Assembly: GCF_001639145.1 (NCBI RefSeq)
Contig: NZ_LROY01000001.1
Span: forward strand, 436,501 to 500,500
Direction: 5' to 3'
DNA: 64,000 nucleotides
DNA from: Microbulbifer sp. Q7
GTDB taxonomy: Bacteria > Pseudomonadota > Gammaproteobacteria > Pseudomonadales > Cellvibrionaceae
Shown: in pieces, positions 1 to 8,389 of the stretch
Position numbering within the stretch: position 1 is the first letter of the stretch
Layout of the letters: each line of letters begins with the position of its first letter
The notes under the pieces: model-generated
The model's database searches: none
What the model was told of the DNA's origin: nothing
What the model saw: the letters and a program-made list of their open reading frames with translations, nothing else
Position numbers and translations under genes: made by a program

Positions 1-16
1 GGCGGGAACCCGAGCC

Positions 17-1468
17 ATGCGATTTGCAGTCATAGCGCGTGTATTTGGCATTTTGCTGACGGTATTCAGCCTCACGTTGCTGCCGCCGATCGGCGTCTCC
101 CTGTGGTACGAAGATGGCACCCACATCGCATTCACCATTGCCTTCGCCATCACCCTGCTCACCGGCCTGTTTATGTGGCTGCCGGTACACGACCTGAAAC
201 AGGATCTGCGCACCCGCGACGGCTTTGTGGTGACCTCCCTGTTCTGGCTGATTCTGGGCAGCTTCGGCTCGCTGCCGCTGATTATCAGCCCACAGCCGGA
301 TCTCAGTGTGGTCGACTCCATTTTCGAGTCCATCTCGGGCCTGACCACCACCGGCGCCACCACCATCACCGGTCTCGACACCCTGCCCCCGGCCATTTTG
401 TACTATCGGCAGCAACTGCAATGGGTCGGTGGTATCGGGGTAATTGTTATCGCTCTGGCGATCCTGCCAATGCTCGGCATTGGTGGTATGCAGCTGTACA
501 AGGCGGAAATGCCGGGGCCGGTGAAAGACACCAAGTTAACGCCGCGTATCGCGGAAACCGCACGCGCGCTGTTCGTGATTTATATTGTGCTGACCATCCT
601 GTGCGGTATCGGCTACTGGTGGGCCGGGATGACGGTGTTTGATGCGGTGGGCCACGCCTTTTCCACGGTGGCCAACGGTGGCTTCTCCACCCACGATGCG
701 AGCATGGGGTTTTACGCCCACAACCACGCCATTATGGCGATCGCAATTATTTTTATGCTCACCGCGGCCATTAACTTCGGCCTGCATTTTGTTGCGCTGA
801 GCAACAGGACCCTGAGCCACTACTGGAAAGATTCCGAGTTCCGTTTTTATGTAATGGTCACCATCGGCGCATGCGGCATTATCGTCGGCTACCTGTATGC
901 ATCCGGCACCTTTGATATGCAGAGCAGTATGCTGCACGGGGTGTTTCAGGTGGTCTCCATCGGCACCACCGCGGGGTTTGCTTCCGAGAGTTTTGCCCTG
1001 TGGCCGGCGTTCCTTCCGTATATTCTGTTACTGCTCGGCATTATGGGTGCCTGCGCCGGTTCCACATCGGGCGGCATCAAGTCCGTACGCGTGATGCTGA
1101 TTGTGAAGTCCGGATTGCGGGAACTGAACCGGCTGGTGCATCCGAACGCGGTGGTGCCGATCAAGGTAAACCGCAAAATCGTCCCGTCGCGAGTTACCGA
1201 TGCGGTGTGGGGATTTTTTGCCATTTATATTCTGTCGTTCTTCGTGCTCACCATTATCGTGATGGCAACCGGGGAAAATTTCGTTACCTCCTTTTCCACC
1301 GTCGCCTCGTGCCTGAGTAATATCGGCCCGGCCCTGGGCGATGCGGCAGCGCATTACGGTGAAGTGAATGAAATTGCGAAATGCTTTTTGATTCTGGCGA
1401 TGCTGATGGGACGCCTGGAAATCTTTACCCTGCTGGTGCTGCTGACGCCGGCGTTCTGGCGGCATTGA
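17..1468 (+). CDS. trkH: Trk potassium uptake system membrane subunit TrkH
   Basis: Potassium-translocating subunit of the Trk system in the inner membrane, which normally works with the cytoplasmic NAD-binding regulator TrkA. The 483-residue length equals that of typical TrkH. The protein is hydrophobic throughout and shows the four pore-loop signatures of the TrkH/KtrB fold in order: TTTGAT near residue 110, NGGFST near 220, GTTAGF near 318 and SNIGPAL near 435. Their central glycines form the selectivity filter in the family. The ATG at 17 is close to the window edge, so any upstream partner (often trkA in relatives) is not visible. The downstream gene is convergent with only nine bases between the two stops. 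Confidence 0.95.
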   Translation: MRFAVIARVFGILLTVFSLTLLPPIGVSLWYEDGTHIAFTIAFAITLLTGLFMWLPVHDLKQDLRTRDGFVVTSLFWLILGSFGSLPLIISPQPDLSVVDSIFESISGLTTTGATTITGLDTLPPAILYYRQQLQWVGGIGVIVIALAILPMLGIGGMQLYKAEMPGPVKDTKLTPRIAETARALFVIYIVLTILCGIGYWWAGMTVFDAVGHAFSTVANGGFSTHDASMGFYAHNHAIMAIAIIFMLTAAINFGLHFVALSNRTLSHYWKDSEFRFYVMVTIGACGIIVGYLYASGTFDMQSSMLHGVFQVVSIGTTAGFASESFALWPAFLPYILLLLGIMGACAGSTSGGIKSVRVMLIVKSGLRELNRLVHPNAVVPIKVNRKIVPSRVTDAVWGFFAIYILSFFVLTIIVMATGENFVTSFSTVASCLSNIGPALGDAAAHYGEVNEIAKCFLILAMLMGRLEIFTLLVLLTPAFWRH

Positions 1469-1477
1469 ATACCGGCA

Positions 1478-2119
1478 TCAATGGAAGCGATCGTATTCCC
1501 GCCGAATCACTTTCCAGTAGCGCGGTAAGAATTTATATAGCACCCACAATTCCGACAGGCAGCCGATAAACGTCAATGCCCCCAGCGTGCGCTCAAAAAT
1601 TTCATCGGCGCCTGTGCTCTCATCCAACAGCTCGATTACCCACAGGTCGACGAAGCCCATTCCCAGCACCAGAAATACGATCAGCGCGGCAAATTTTGTC
1701 GCGCCATCCGGCACCACATTAATTGGCCTTTTCAGCCACAACAAAAACACCGGCAGAACACTCAGCTGCACCAGGTAGCGAAATACAATCAGCACGGTGT
1801 ACAGCGGACCTATGGCATCGAAGTACCACAGCAGCGGAATCAGGCACAGCACGAAAACCCGGTCGGCAACCGGGTCGAGGATTGAGCCAAGGTAAGTCTT
1901 CCAGCCAAACCGACTGGCCAGGTAACCATCGAGAAAATCGGTGGCAGCAGCAACACCGAACAATACCAGCGCCCAGAGGTGTTCCTGATTCAGCGAGAGC
2001 CATACGATAAGCGGCACCAGCAGGATGCGGCTCACCGATAGCAGGTTGGGCAGGTGGCGCCAGCGAGAGCCCGACAGGGGTTCTTCCTTGCTCTCCTCGG
2101 GGGTTGGGTTGATGTTCAT
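1478..2119 (-). CDS. CDP-alcohol phosphatidyltransferase family membrane protein
   Basis: Likely transfers a phosphatidyl group from CDP-diacylglycerol to an alcohol in phospholipid synthesis (PgsA or CMP-forming cardiolipin synthase type). The signature DG-x2-A-...-G-x3-D-x3-D is seen as DGYLASRFG followed by GSILDPVAD around residues 67-90. The usual arginine after the alanine is serine here. Several hydrophobic segments follow, and the protein is 213 residues. I chose the ATG at 2119 (MNINPTPEES) because the open frame upstream to 2344 reads as unstructured sequence and overlaps the 3' end of the acyltransferase gene. The exact alcohol substrate cannot be told from sequence. It probably follows the acyltransferase in one lipid-related transcript. 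Confidence 0.85.
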   Translation of the reverse strand: MNINPTPEESKEEPLSGSRWRHLPNLLSVSRILLVPLIVWLSLNQEHLWALVLFGVAAATDFLDGYLASRFGWKTYLGSILDPVADRVFVLCLIPLLWYFDAIGPLYTVLIVFRYLVQLSVLPVFLLWLKRPINVVPDGATKFAALIVFLVLGMGFVDLWVIELLDESTGADEIFERTLGALTFIGCLSELWVLYKFLPRYWKVIRREYDRFH

Positions 2120-2280
2120 GGTGCGGGCGCGCTGAAAGTTGCTGGCTGTGCGGGTCAAAAAGATAACCGCGCTACAAACATAGTCTATCCACAGCCACTG
2201 GCCAGCACGGACAATTTTCTGTGGTATTGCGCGCCGTATGACGACGCCCGTTCGCCGATCCGGTGCCGGCGCCCGGGGTT

Positions 2281-3168
2281 TCAACGCTTGCGGTAAATCC
2301 CGCTCTTGCCACCGGGAATACGGCGGAAGCGCTTGTATTCCCACTGGTATTGCTCCGGCGCCTCGGCAATACAGGCTTCAACGCCGCGGTTGAGGGCGGC
2401 CAGGGAGACCGTGACCTCTTCGCTGTAAATGGCCTGTTCCGCCGGCAGTAGGACCAGCTCGAAGCCGTCGGCCACGCGCTTGGCAAAGCCGAACACCACC
2501 TTGCAGCCGGTGCGCTGGATCAGGTTGTAGGCCAGTGTCATGGTAAGGGTCGGGTGGCCATAAAATGGCGCAAACTCGCCCCCGGACAGATCCGGCTCCT
2601 GGTCGGGCAATACGCCAACGATGCCGCCATCCTTCAGCGCTTTCAGCAGTGCACGCACACCGCGCATGTTGGTGGGCACCAGCTGGGCGCCGGTCTTCTC
2701 GCGCCCTTCACGAATCAGGGGGTCCAGCGCGGCAATTTTGGGGGGGGCGTACAGGCTGGTGGTGGGGCCGACGGTGGCCAGGTACTGGCCAAAAATCTCC
2801 CAGTTGCCGATGTGCGGCGCCAGCACCAGCACACCGCGCCCCGCATCCACGCCACCGGTGAGCAGCTGCTGGTTGCGGACACGGATAATCCGGTCTTCCG
2901 CCAGATTCCAGGGCTGGCGCCAGAGGGTGGCCATTTCGAACCCGGTGGTTACCGTATTGACCACACTGCGGCGCGCCAGCCGGTTGCGCTCCTTTTCCGC
3001 CATCTCAGGAAAGCAGCGCGCCAGATTGATCTTGCTGATACGCAGACCGTCGCCGTGTGCCGTTGCCGCGGCGTGTCCCACCCATTTCCCCAGGCGCCGC
3101 GACCAATTAAGCGGCAGACTGCCAATCAGCTTCAGTGCACCCGCTGACAAATGCCCTTTGATATCCAA
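2281..3168 (-). CDS. LpxL/HtrB-family lysophospholipid/lipid A acyltransferase
   Basis: Acyl-ACP dependent acyltransferase of the LpxL/LpxM (HtrB/MsbB) family, which adds secondary acyl chains to lipid A on the inner face of the cytoplasmic membrane. The catalytic H-x4-[ND] motif appears as APHIGNWEIFG near residue 115. A second conserved block, GVLPDQEPDLSGG, lies near residue 190. At 295 residues it is of family length. The start codon is TTG at 3168 (MDIKGHLSAG), preceded by GGATG about eight bases upstream; no better ATG lies nearby. In Pseudomonas-type origin regions an LpxL-like gene also sits next to glyQ, which fits. Whether the acceptor is lipid A or another lipid is inferred only. 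Confidence 0.85.
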   Translation of the reverse strand: MDIKGHLSAGALKLIGSLPLNWSRRLGKWVGHAAATAHGDGLRISKINLARCFPEMAEKERNRLARRSVVNTVTTGFEMATLWRQPWNLAEDRIIRVRNQQLLTGGVDAGRGVLVLAPHIGNWEIFGQYLATVGPTTSLYAPPKIAALDPLIREGREKTGAQLVPTNMRGVRALLKALKDGGIVGVLPDQEPDLSGGEFAPFYGHPTLTMTLAYNLIQRTGCKVVFGFAKRVADGFELVLLPAEQAIYSEEVTVSLAALNRGVEACIAEAPEQYQWEYKRFRRIPGGKSGIYRKR

Positions 3169-3304
3169 CCCGTTACATCCTTATTCGCGGAGCCATGGCT
3201 CCGATCTTACCTGTTCAAAACGCCAATGGAGCCCGCCGGGGCGCCCCGCAGGTCCAAATTGTTAGAGTATGGCCCTTTTGTGGGCATCAATTCTCTGCCC
3301 GCTG

Positions 3305-3333
3305 TTTAGCGCACCACCGCAGGCCGCTATAAT
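3305..3333 (+). promoter_or_regulatory. Probable sigma70 promoter for glyQS
   Basis: A perfect -10 hexamer TATAAT at 3328-3333 stands 17 bases after a weak -35 (TTTAGC, 3305-3310). It would start transcription near 3340 and give a short leader before the GTG start of glyQ at 3377. Confidence 0.5.
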
Positions 3334-3376
3334 TGCGCCCCTTGTCTATTCGACCCAGCTGAAACCGGAGATTGTG

Positions 3377-4378
3377 GTGTCCGAGCAACAAACCAGCGGT
3401 TCTGCCCCCGCGCAGGACCTGAGCACCTTCCAGGGACTGATTTTTACCCTGCAGGAATACTGGGCGCGCCAAGGGTGCGTCATTCTACAGCCTCTGGATA
3501 TGGAAGTGGGCGCCGGCACCTTCCACCCCGCCACCTTCCTGCGCGCCATCGGCCCGGAAACCTGGAACGCGGCCTATGTTCAGCCCTGCCGCCGCCCTAC
3601 GGATGGCCGCTACGGGGAAAACCCCAATCGCCTGCAGCACTACTATCAGTATCAGGTGGTGATGAAGCCATCACCGAGCAATATCCAGGAACTCTACCTG
3701 GATAGCCTGCGCGCCCTCGGCATTGATCCGGCGGTGCACGATATCCGCTTTGTGGAAGACAACTGGGAATCCCCCACCCTGGGTGCCTGGGGCTTGGGCT
3801 GGGAAGTGTGGCTGAACGGCATGGAGGTCACCCAGTTCACCTACTTCCAGCAAGTTGGCGGTATCGAATGCTACCCGGTCACCGGCGAGATCACCTACGG
3901 TATCGAGCGTATCGCCATGTACCTGCAGGGGGTCGAATCCATTTATGACCTGGTGTGGACTCGCAATGCGGACGGCACACCGGTCACCTACGGCGATGTA
4001 TTCCACCAGAACGAGGTGGAGATGTCGCACTACAACTTCGAACACGCGGATGTGGAATTCCTGTTCGCCACCTTCGATCACTGCGAGCGCGACAGCCAGC
4101 GCCTGATCGATCTCGGCCTGCCACTGCCAGCTTACGAGCAAGTGATGAAGGCCTCGCACGCGTTCAATCTGCTGGACGCCCGCCACGCGATCTCCGTCAC
4201 CGAGCGACAGCGCTTTATTCTGCGCGTGCGCACTCTGGCGCGCGCCGTGGCCCAGGCCTATTTCGACGCACGCAAAGCGCTCGGCTTCCCGATGGCCGAC
4301 GAGCAAGTCCGCAACGAAGTCCTGGCACAGGCAGAGAAGGCCGATAACAAGGCCAAAGCGAAGAAGGAGAAGAAGTAA
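3377..4378 (+). CDS. glyQ: Glycyl-tRNA synthetase alpha subunit
   Basis: Catalytic subunit of the bacterial alpha2beta2 glycyl-tRNA synthetase, which activates glycine with ATP and charges tRNA-Gly together with GlyS. The family hallmark stretches are present: [34 protein letters not shown] and [21 protein letters not shown] chose the GTG at 3377 (MSEQQTSGS), which has GGAG six bases upstream; the open frame extends farther up but through promoter sequence. The protein is 333 residues with a lysine-rich tail. Its TAA stop overlaps the ATG of glyS (TAATG), a sign of translational coupling in a two-gene operon. Confidence 0.96.
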   Translation: MSEQQTSGSAPAQDLSTFQGLIFTLQEYWARQGCVILQPLDMEVGAGTFHPATFLRAIGPETWNAAYVQPCRRPTDGRYGENPNRLQHYYQYQVVMKPSPSNIQELYLDSLRALGIDPAVHDIRFVEDNWESPTLGAWGLGWEVWLNGMEVTQFTYFQQVGGIECYPVTGEITYGIERIAMYLQGVESIYDLVWTRNADGTPVTYGDVFHQNEVEMSHYNFEHADVEFLFATFDHCERDSQRLIDLGLPLPAYEQVMKASHAFNLLDARHAISVTERQRFILRVRTLARAVAQAYFDARKALGFPMADEQVRNEVLAQAEKADNKAKAKKEKK

Positions 4379-6459
4379 TGGCTCAGGATTTTCTGGTTGA
4401 GCTGGGCACCGAAGAGCTGCCCCCCAAAGCACTGCATACGTTGATGCAGGCCTTCGCGGACGGTATTGAACAGGGCCTCAAGGATGCGGAACTGGCCTAC
4501 GGCTCGGTAAAAGCCTATGCCAGCCCGCGGCGCCTCGCGGTTGCGGTGAGCGATTTGGCCGAGCAACAACAGGACAAACAGGTCGAAAAGCACGGCCCGG
4601 CGGTTGCCGCTGCGTATGATAAAGACGGCAACCCCACCAAGGCAGCACAGGGCTTCGCCCGCGGTGCCGGGGTCAGCGTCGACGAGCTGGCGCGGGTACA
4701 GACCGACAAGGGCGAGCGTCTGGCATTTATCAGCGAGCAGAAAGGGGAAGCGACCCGCAATCTGCTGGGCGATATCGTCGCGCGCGCACTGGCGCAGCTG
4801 CCCATTCCCAAGCGTATGCGCTGGGGCGCACGCAAGGAAGAATTCGTGCGCCCGGTACACTGGCTGGTCATGCTGTTTGGCAACGCTGTGGTCGATGCAC
4901 AAGTGCTCGGACTAACAGCCGGCAATGCCACACGCGGACACCGCTTTCACTGCAATCGCACACTGACCGTAGCCTCGCCCAACGACTATGTGCAGCAACT
5001 GCGTGACCCGGGTTATGTGGTTGTGGACTTTGCCGAGCGCCGCGAAATGATTCGCGAGCAGGTGCAGGCGGAAGCCAACAACGTCAATGGCGAAGCCGTT
5101 ATTGATGACGACCTGCTGAATGAAGTCACCGCGCTGGTGGAGTGGCCGGTGGCACTCACTGGCCGCTTTGAAAAGCGGTTTCTGGAAGTGCCGGCCGAGG
5201 CCCTCATCTCTTCGATGAAGGAGCACCAGAAGTATTTCCACGTGGTAGACGCCGACGGCAAGCTGATGCCGTTTTTCATTACCGTTTCCAATATCGAAAG
5301 CAAAGACGCCAAGCAGGTGATCGAGGGCAACGAGCGAGTGATTCGCCCGCGCCTTTCCGATGCCGCCTTCTTCTTCGAGACCGACAAAAAAACCAGTCTC
5401 GAAGCACGCCGGGAAAAACTCAAGTCCATCGTATTCCAGCAAAAGCTGGGCACTGTGTACGACAAGACCGAGCGTCTCGCCAAGCTGGCGGCCGCCATCG
5501 CCGAGAAGATCAACGGCGACGCGGCGCTGGCGCAGCGCGCGGCACAGCTGTGCAAATCCGACCTGGTCACCGAAATGGTGTTCGAGTTTGCGGACATGCA
5601 GGGCATTGCCGGTTACTACTACGCAGAAAATGATGGCGAACCATTGGACGTGGCCAAGGCCATGTACGAACAGTACATGCCAAAGTTTGCCGGCGATGCG
5701 CTGCCGGTGAGTGAAACCGGCACCATCATCGCGCTCGCCGATCGCATCGATACTTTGGTGGGTATTTTCGGTATCGGCCAACCGCCCAGCGGCTCCCGCG
5801 ATCCCTTCGCACTGCGTCGCGCCAGTCTCGGTGTGCTGCGCATCCTGGTGGAAAAGAATATCGACCTGGACCTGCGTGAGCTGCTGACTCTGGCGCGCGA
5901 TGGCTACCCGCGCACCGCACTGGCCGAGCACGACACCGTGGTCGACCAGACATTGGCGTATATGATCGAGCGTTTCCGCGCGCGCTACGAAGACGCCGGT
6001 ATCAAGGCCGAAGTGTTCCTGGCCGTGTCCGCGCGCAAGCTGTCGCGCCCGCTGGATATCGATAATCGGGTAAAAGCCGTGCACAGCTTCAGCCAGCTGC
6101 CGGAAGCGGAAGCGCTGGCGGCGGCCAATAAACGGGTATCCAATATCCTCGCCAAACTGGAAGGCCCGGCACCGAGCGAAGTCAACCAGTCGCTGCTGCA
6201 GGAAGACGCCGAAAAAGCGCTGTATCTGGCCATTCGCGATGCGGAAGAGCACGTGGCACCGCTGTATGCTGCGGCGCGATTCGAAGAAGGTCTGGCGGGC
6301 CTGTCTGGCCTGCGCGAAACCGTGGACAATTTCTTCGACGGTGTGATGGTAATGGCCGATGACGAGCAGCTGCGCAACAACCGCCTGGCCCTGCTGGGCC
6401 AGTTGCGCGCACTGTTTCTCGAAGCGGCAGATATTTCCCTGCTGGCGCCCGCCAAGTAA
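4378..6459 (+). CDS. glyS: Glycyl-tRNA synthetase beta subunit
   Basis: Beta subunit of tetrameric glycyl-tRNA synthetase; it provides tRNA recognition and pairs with GlyQ. At 693 residues it is of normal length (E. coli about 689). The N-terminus has the typical FLVELGTEELPPKAL. The core holds KRMRWG and FVRPVHWLVMLFG near residues 142-165 and SMKEHQKYFHV near 280. An HD-like central part and a C-terminal DALR-type anticodon-binding region (DNFFDGVMVMADDEQLRNNRLALL) follow. It starts on the overlapping TAATG of glyQ and ends 12 bases before gmhB, so the three genes probably form one transcript. Confidence 0.97.
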   Translation: MAQDFLVELGTEELPPKALHTLMQAFADGIEQGLKDAELAYGSVKAYASPRRLAVAVSDLAEQQQDKQVEKHGPAVAAAYDKDGNPTKAAQGFARGAGVSVDELARVQTDKGERLAFISEQKGEATRNLLGDIVARALAQLPIPKRMRWGARKEEFVRPVHWLVMLFGNAVVDAQVLGLTAGNATRGHRFHCNRTLTVASPNDYVQQLRDPGYVVVDFAERREMIREQVQAEANNVNGEAVIDDDLLNEVTALVEWPVALTGRFEKRFLEVPAEALISSMKEHQKYFHVVDADGKLMPFFITVSNIESKDAKQVIEGNERVIRPRLSDAAFFFETDKKTSLEARREKLKSIVFQQKLGTVYDKTERLAKLAAAIAEKINGDAALAQRAAQLCKSDLVTEMVFEFADMQGIAGYYYAENDGEPLDVAKAMYEQYMPKFAGDALPVSETGTIIALADRIDTLVGIFGIGQPPSGSRDPFALRRASLGVLRILVEKNIDLDLRELLTLARDGYPRTALAEHDTVVDQTLAYMIERFRARYEDAGIKAEVFLAVSARKLSRPLDIDNRVKAVHSFSQLPEAEALAAANKRVSNILAKLEGPAPSEVNQSLLQEDAEKALYLAIRDAEEHVAPLYAAARFEEGLAGLSGLRETVDNFFDGVMVMADDEQLRNNRLALLGQLRALFLEAADISLLAPAK

Positions 6460-6471
6460 CGAGCAAGCGCC

Positions 6472-7020
6472 ATGGCCATCATTGTTCTCGACCGCGACGG
6501 GGTCATCAATCATCAGCCCGATGATCCTGTGACCAGCGTTGACCAGTGGATCCCCCTGCCAGGGACGATCGAGGCCATGGCGCGCCTCAGTCAGGCGGGC
6601 CACCAATTGGTGATCGCCACCAACCAGAGCGGCCTTGCCCGCGGCCTGTTTGATCTGGATGACCTCGAAGCCATGCACGCAAAATTGCGCGCACTGGTGG
6701 AAGATGCCGGCGGCGAAGTGGCCGGCATTTTCTACTGCCCCCACCGCGATGAGGACAACTGCCGCTGCCGCAAACCGAAGACCGGCCTGCTGGATGCCAT
6801 TGAGGCCGAATTTGATACCAGCCTGCACGACTGTTATTTCGTCGGCGACCAGCGCAAAGATCTCGAATGTGCCATCGCCAAGGGCTGCAAGCCGATTCTG
6901 GTACAAACCGGGAGAGGCCAGCACACCCTTGCCTCACTGCTCTCAAACCCCGAGCCGCAACTGGCCGCGACCGCGGTGTTTGCGGACCTCGCTCAATTTG
7001 CGGACTTTGTGCTGCAATAA
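6472..7020 (+). CDS. gmhB: D-glycero-beta-D-manno-heptose-1,7-bisphosphate 7-phosphatase
   Basis: HAD-superfamily phosphatase that removes the 7-phosphate in ADP-heptose synthesis for the lipopolysaccharide inner core. The HAD nucleophile motif is VLDRDGVIN at residues 4-12, and FVGDQRKDLE near 124-133 supplies the metal-binding acidic residues. The zinc-binding cysteine/histidine loop that distinguishes GmhB is visible as CPHRDEDNCRCRKP near residue 90. The 182-residue length is standard. It lies 12 bases after glyS, as in Pseudomonas, where gmhB also follows glyS. Confidence 0.93.
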   Translation: MAIIVLDRDGVINHQPDDPVTSVDQWIPLPGTIEAMARLSQAGHQLVIATNQSGLARGLFDLDDLEAMHAKLRALVEDAGGEVAGIFYCPHRDEDNCRCRKPKTGLLDAIEAEFDTSLHDCYFVGDQRKDLECAIAKGCKPILVQTGRGQHTLASLLSNPEPQLAATAVFADLAQFADFVLQ

Positions 7021-7110
7021 CTGTATCGCTTTCCTTTGGTTGCTATTCCCTGGCGCCGCACGCTGTATGCGGCTGTGCAGGGCGCACCCACTCATTCCCG
7101 GAGCCCAACC

Positions 7111-8298
7111 GTGCAACAACTGATTTTGAACCCCCGTGCCGAACGGCGCCTGAAACTCGGCCACCTGTGGATTTACAGCAATGAAGTGGATACCGGCCGC
7201 AGCCCCCTGAAAGGAATGGCGCCCGGCAGCCAGTGTGAAATTCTGGATAGCAAAGGCAAAAGCCTGGGCTATGCCCTGGTCAACCCGAACCAGTTGATTT
7301 GCGGACGACTGGTTTCGCGCAAGGGTCCCCTCACTGCCAAGCTTCTCAAGCGACGGCTGGAATCCGCACTCGCCCTGCGCGAGCGCTATTTTCCGCACCC
7401 GAGCTACCGCATGGTGTATGGCGATTCCGACGGGCTGCCCGGCCTGGTGGTGGATCGTTTTGGGGATTACCTGGTAGTCCAGGTCAGCAGCTGGGGAATG
7501 GAGAACCTGCTACAGGACATCGTCGACGGCCTGATCTCGTTGCTCAAGCCAGCGGGGATTCTGTTGCGCAACGATCATCAGGGCCGCAAGGTAGAAGAGC
7601 TGCCGGCTGTGAGCGAGGTGGTGCACGGTGAGGTGCCCGAGATGGCACCATTCGAGGAGAACGGTGTACCGCTGCTGGCGCCGGTTTATGCCGGACAGAA
7701 AACCGGGTGGTTCTACGATCACCGGGACAATCGCGCGCGCCTGAACCAGTGGGTGAAGGGGCGCAAGGTTCTGGACCTGTTTTCCTACGCCGGCGGCTGG
7801 GGTGTGCAAGCGCTCGCTCACGGTGCCAGTGAGGTCACCTGCGTGGATGCATCGGGTCAGGCGCTGGACTGGTGTGAGGAAAATGCGGCCCTGAATCGTC
7901 GACAGGACGACCTGATCACCATCCAGGGTAAAGCGGTGGACGCCATGAAAGAGTTGATCGCGGAGGGTCATCGCTACGATGCCGTCGTTCTGGATCCACC
8001 GGCGTTTATCAAACGGCGCAAGGATCAGAAGGCGGGGGAATCGGCGTATCGACACATCAACGAGCTGGCGCTGCGCCTGCTGGAAAAAAACGGCTTACTG
8101 GTGAGTGCTTCCTGCTCCATGCACCTGGAGTCGGACACGCTGCTGGAGATCCTGCGCGGTGCCGGCCGTCACCTGGACAAGTCCATCAGTATTATCAGCA
8201 GCGGCGGTCAGGGTGCAGACCATCCGGTGCATCCCGCTATTCCGGAAACCCGCTACCTGAAAGCACACTTTGTGCACCTGTCCGGAACCCAACAGTAG
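7111..8298 (+). CDS. rlmI: 23S rRNA (cytosine-C5)-methyltransferase RlmI-like
   Basis: SAM-dependent methyltransferase of the RlmI/YccW family, which methylates C1962 of 23S rRNA in E. coli. An N-terminal PUA-like domain (LILNPRAERRLKLGHLWIY) is followed by a Rossmann methyltransferase domain: VLDLFSYAGGWGVQAL is the SAM motif, VVLDPPAFIKRR motif IV and SASCSMHL carries the catalytic-type cysteine. I chose the GTG at 7111 with GGAG eight bases upstream. This gives 395 residues, matching E. coli RlmI. The gene ends just before a bidirectional terminator shared with the TonB receptor gene. Confidence 0.9.
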   Translation: MQQLILNPRAERRLKLGHLWIYSNEVDTGRSPLKGMAPGSQCEILDSKGKSLGYALVNPNQLICGRLVSRKGPLTAKLLKRRLESALALRERYFPHPSYRMVYGDSDGLPGLVVDRFGDYLVVQVSSWGMENLLQDIVDGLISLLKPAGILLRNDHQGRKVEELPAVSEVVHGEVPEMAPFEENGVPLLAPVYAGQKTGWFYDHRDNRARLNQWVKGRKVLDLFSYAGGWGVQALAHGASEVTCVDASGQALDWCEENAALNRRQDDLITIQGKAVDAMKELIAEGHRYDAVVLDPPAFIKRRKDQKAGESAYRHINELALRLLEKNGLLVSASCSMHLESDTLLEILRGAGRHLDKSISIISSGGQGADHPVHPAIPETRYLKAHFVHLSGTQQ

Positions 8299-8337
8299 CG
8301 CCCCTCTTTTGTCGCTGCAGCAACAATCGTCATGCAT

Positions 8338-8369
8338 AAAAAAACCCGGCAATTAAAGCCGGGTTTTTT
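8338..8369. terminator. Bidirectional rho-independent terminator (rlmI / TonB receptor)
   Basis: Stem AACCCGGC / GCCGGGTT with loop AATTAAA, flanked by an A run on the left and a T run on the right. It can terminate both the rightward rlmI transcript and the leftward receptor transcript. Confidence 0.85.
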
Positions 8370-8389
8370 GCTAGGCAGTTTCCGCGAAA

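Noticed and set aside
4912..6924. A 670-codon minus-strand frame opposite glyS and gmhB
   Set aside because: A mirror of well-supported genes; no motif, no ribosome site, histidine/glutamine-rich as antisense frames are in GC-rich DNA.
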